Positions 63,124-64,000 of a stretch of 64,000 bases of DNA are shown in pieces. The stretch is from Crocinitomix algicola (lineage in GTDB: Bacteria; Bacteroidota; Bacteroidia; Flavobacteriales_D; Crocinitomicaceae). The translations under genes were made by a program, and so were the position numbers. Position 1 is the stretch's first letter, and every line of letters starts with the position of its first letter. The stretch spans positions 48,095-112,094 of the forward strand of contig NZ_LYPF02000020.1 of assembly GCF_001661595.2 (NCBI RefSeq), written 5' to 3'. The notes beneath the pieces were generated by a model, which saw only the letters and a program-made list of their open reading frames with translations, was not told where the DNA came from and did not search any database.

Positions 63124-63426
63124 GGCGTTTTCTGAGTTTGGCTTGATTTGTTCAAGTTCCTTCTGTACCTCAAACTGTTCTTCTTCTAAATCATAATCGT
63201 CTTGTAATCCAAGCCAAAATTTAGGAGAAGTTCCGAAAAATTTGGAAAGTCTTAGTGCTGTATCAGCGGTAATTCTTCTTCGGCCTTTTAAAATTTCGCT
63301 AATTCTTGTTTGTGGCATGAAAGTTTCTTTTGCAAGTTTATACGCAGAGATTCCGAGAGGAAGTAGAAACTCCTCTTTCAATATTTCTCCTGGGTGTATG
63401 TTTTCTAATTTAGCCATGTTTTTCAT
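63118..63426 (-). CDS. higA: HigA-type antitoxin
   Basis: 102 residues from ATG 63426; ATG 63417 (MAKLENIHPGE) is an equally good alternative. The HTH domain has LENIHPGEILKEEFL, ISAYKLAKETFMPQTRISEI and GRRRITADTALRLSKFFG, the HigA pattern. It neutralises the HigB toxin and represses the operon. Its stop codon is inside the attC-like box of site D. It begins 1 base after the HigB stop. Order toxin then antitoxin is as in other higBA modules. Confidence 0.92.
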   Translation of the reverse strand: MKNMAKLENIHPGEILKEEFLLPLGISAYKLAKETFMPQTRISEILKGRRRITADTALRLSKFFGTSPKFWLGLQDDYDLEEEQFEVQKELEQIKPNSENAA

Positions 63427-63427
63427 T

Positions 63428-63709
63428 TTAGTGGTAATCAACAATTAAAACTTCGTAAGCATCATCATTTTTCCAATTGAAGATAATTCTCCATTGTTGG
63501 TTAATTCTTATACTGTGAAATTCAGACAAATCTCCTTTAAGTTTTTCCAGTCGGTTAGCTGGGGGAACTCGTAGATCATTAATGTTTTGAGAGTTATTGA
63601 GCATTCTCAATTTCCTTCTTGCGACATTCTGAATTTCATTTGGCAACTTTTTAGACCGAGTGCCATTCCAAATTTTTTCGGTCTCTTTGTCACCAAAACT
63701 TTTAATCAT
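63428..63709 (-). CDS. higB: HigB-type toxin (RelE/ParE superfamily)
   Basis: 93 residues. The compact basic fold with MIKSFGDKETEKIWNG, RVPPANRLEKLKGDL and the final WRIIFNWKNDDAYEVLIVDYH is that of HigB. It is a ribosome-dependent mRNA endonuclease, expected to be held by the HigA product. The pair probably stabilises the array. A consensus promoter lies 33-64 bases upstream. Confidence 0.93.
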   Translation of the reverse strand: MIKSFGDKETEKIWNGTRSKKLPNEIQNVARRKLRMLNNSQNINDLRVPPANRLEKLKGDLSEFHSIRINQQWRIIFNWKNDDAYEVLIVDYH

Positions 63710-63741
63710 ATAAATATAGTTACGAATTGCGTTACTAACGC

Positions 63742-63773
63742 CAAAGATAAGTAATTAAATTGAACTGGACAAA
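63742..63773 (-). promoter_or_regulatory. Promoter of higBA
   Basis: On the minus strand TTTG (63773-63770) and TATCTTTG (63749-63742) are 20 bases apart, a near-perfect Bacteroidota promoter. The -7 box is 32 bases before the HigB ATG. Cassette genes usually lack their own promoter, and toxin-antitoxin cassettes are known exceptions. Confidence 0.7.
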
Positions 63774-63790
63774 TAGAATCGCCAATGACG

Positions 63791-63946
63791 TCCTAACAGC
63801 CTAATAAAAGTCATGGCTTTTATTCCTTTATATTTAAATTAATTAATCGTGTGGGTTGGGCTTTTCGTAAATATAACACATTAATTTTAATGTTGCTTAA
63901 GGGTATTTACGTGAGTAAATTTGCGGGTTATTGAGGTTGTTTTAAC
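63791..63946. repeat. Gene-less conserved repeat, copy 3
   Basis: About 156 bases from TCCTAAC (63791-63797) to TTTTAAC (63940-63946). It shares the same ordered segments as copies 1 and 2 but lacks about 20 bases in the middle. A 19-codon minus-strand frame begins at 63814 with ATGACTTTTATT, a segment present in all three copies, although the others stop after four codons. Confidence 0.7.
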
Positions 63947-64000
63947 GGTCTCGCATACACGGTGTGGCCAGCTTTTGCTGGGCATGATCACTATATGCTT
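63939..64000. repeat. Palindromic cassette-boundary site E (partial)
   Basis: The site runs out of the window. GCATA (63953-63957) pairs with TATGC (63994-63998), and CCAGC (63968-63972) with GCTGG (63977-63981) around TTTT. Only the left box is visible. Like sites B and D, it directly adjoins a conserved repeat. Confidence 0.5.

Noticed and set aside
63242..63448. 68-residue plus-strand frame across higA.
   Set aside because: It is a shadow of higA, whose HTH signature is clear on the other strand.
60826..63946. The three long repeats as a CRISPR array.
   Set aside because: Repeats are 156-184 bases, variable in length and separated by genes, with no uniform spacers or cas genes.

Overview
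The window looks like a chromosome segment of a free-living, AT-rich Bacteroidota bacterium, probably order Flavobacteriales and perhaps near Crocinitomicaceae (the rank is inference). The evidence is several TAnnTTTG -7 promoter elements with weak ribosome binding sites, a type IX secretion C-terminal sorting domain, Bacteroidota-restricted families (DUF5606, DUF4494), many secreted outer-membrane barrels, an ATP-type PEP carboxykinase and a fused B12-dependent mutase IcmF. No tRNA, rRNA, CRISPR array, transposase or integrase was recognised.

From 1 to 31 kb the genes are mainly housekeeping and envelope genes: a mechanosensitive channel, pdxH with a glycosyltransferase, two divergent subtilisin-like proteases (one with a sorting tail), an ECF sigma factor, uvrA, rplS, a very large propeller/SpoIIE-phosphatase sensor, a MazG-like pyrophosphohydrolase, MerC, a LytTR regulator, paired small outer-membrane barrels, a thioredoxin-reductase-like flavoprotein with a methyltransferase, map, and gyrB. 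The MerC gene and the flavoprotein operon share a 15-bp palindromic operator, which suggests one metal- or redox-responsive regulon.

From 31 to 59.5 kb there is a pair of transglutaminase-like secreted proteins (one without its catalytic residues), a PaaE-like reductase, an SDR-MOSC pair, a fused 2-oxoacid dehydrogenase E1, a PspA unit, and a five-gene run (XRE regulator, PLD-family nuclease, TlpA-like thioredoxin, DnaQ/UvrC-like nuclease, K+ channel). After these come pckA, a second SpoIIE phosphatase sensor, a lipoprotein/secreted pair, two tandem paralogous HisKA_2 histidine kinases without response regulators, and icmF.

The last 4.4 kb (59.6-64.0 kb) is different. It is an integron-like array of small cassettes, all transcribed on the minus strand, separated by imperfect palindromes that behave like attC sites. 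One site has the full RYYYAAC...GTTRRRY box pair, with the upstream gene's stop codon inside the box. Three copies of a 156-184 bp gene-less repeat sit next to these sites. Cargo is a HigBA toxin-antitoxin module, a RelA/SpoT-domain nucleotidyltransferase, a lipoprotein, and a membrane protein followed by two tandem 38-residue proline-rich microproteins. The microproteins share protein sequence but use different synonymous codons, so they are very likely real. This array is the best candidate in the window for an undescribed system.
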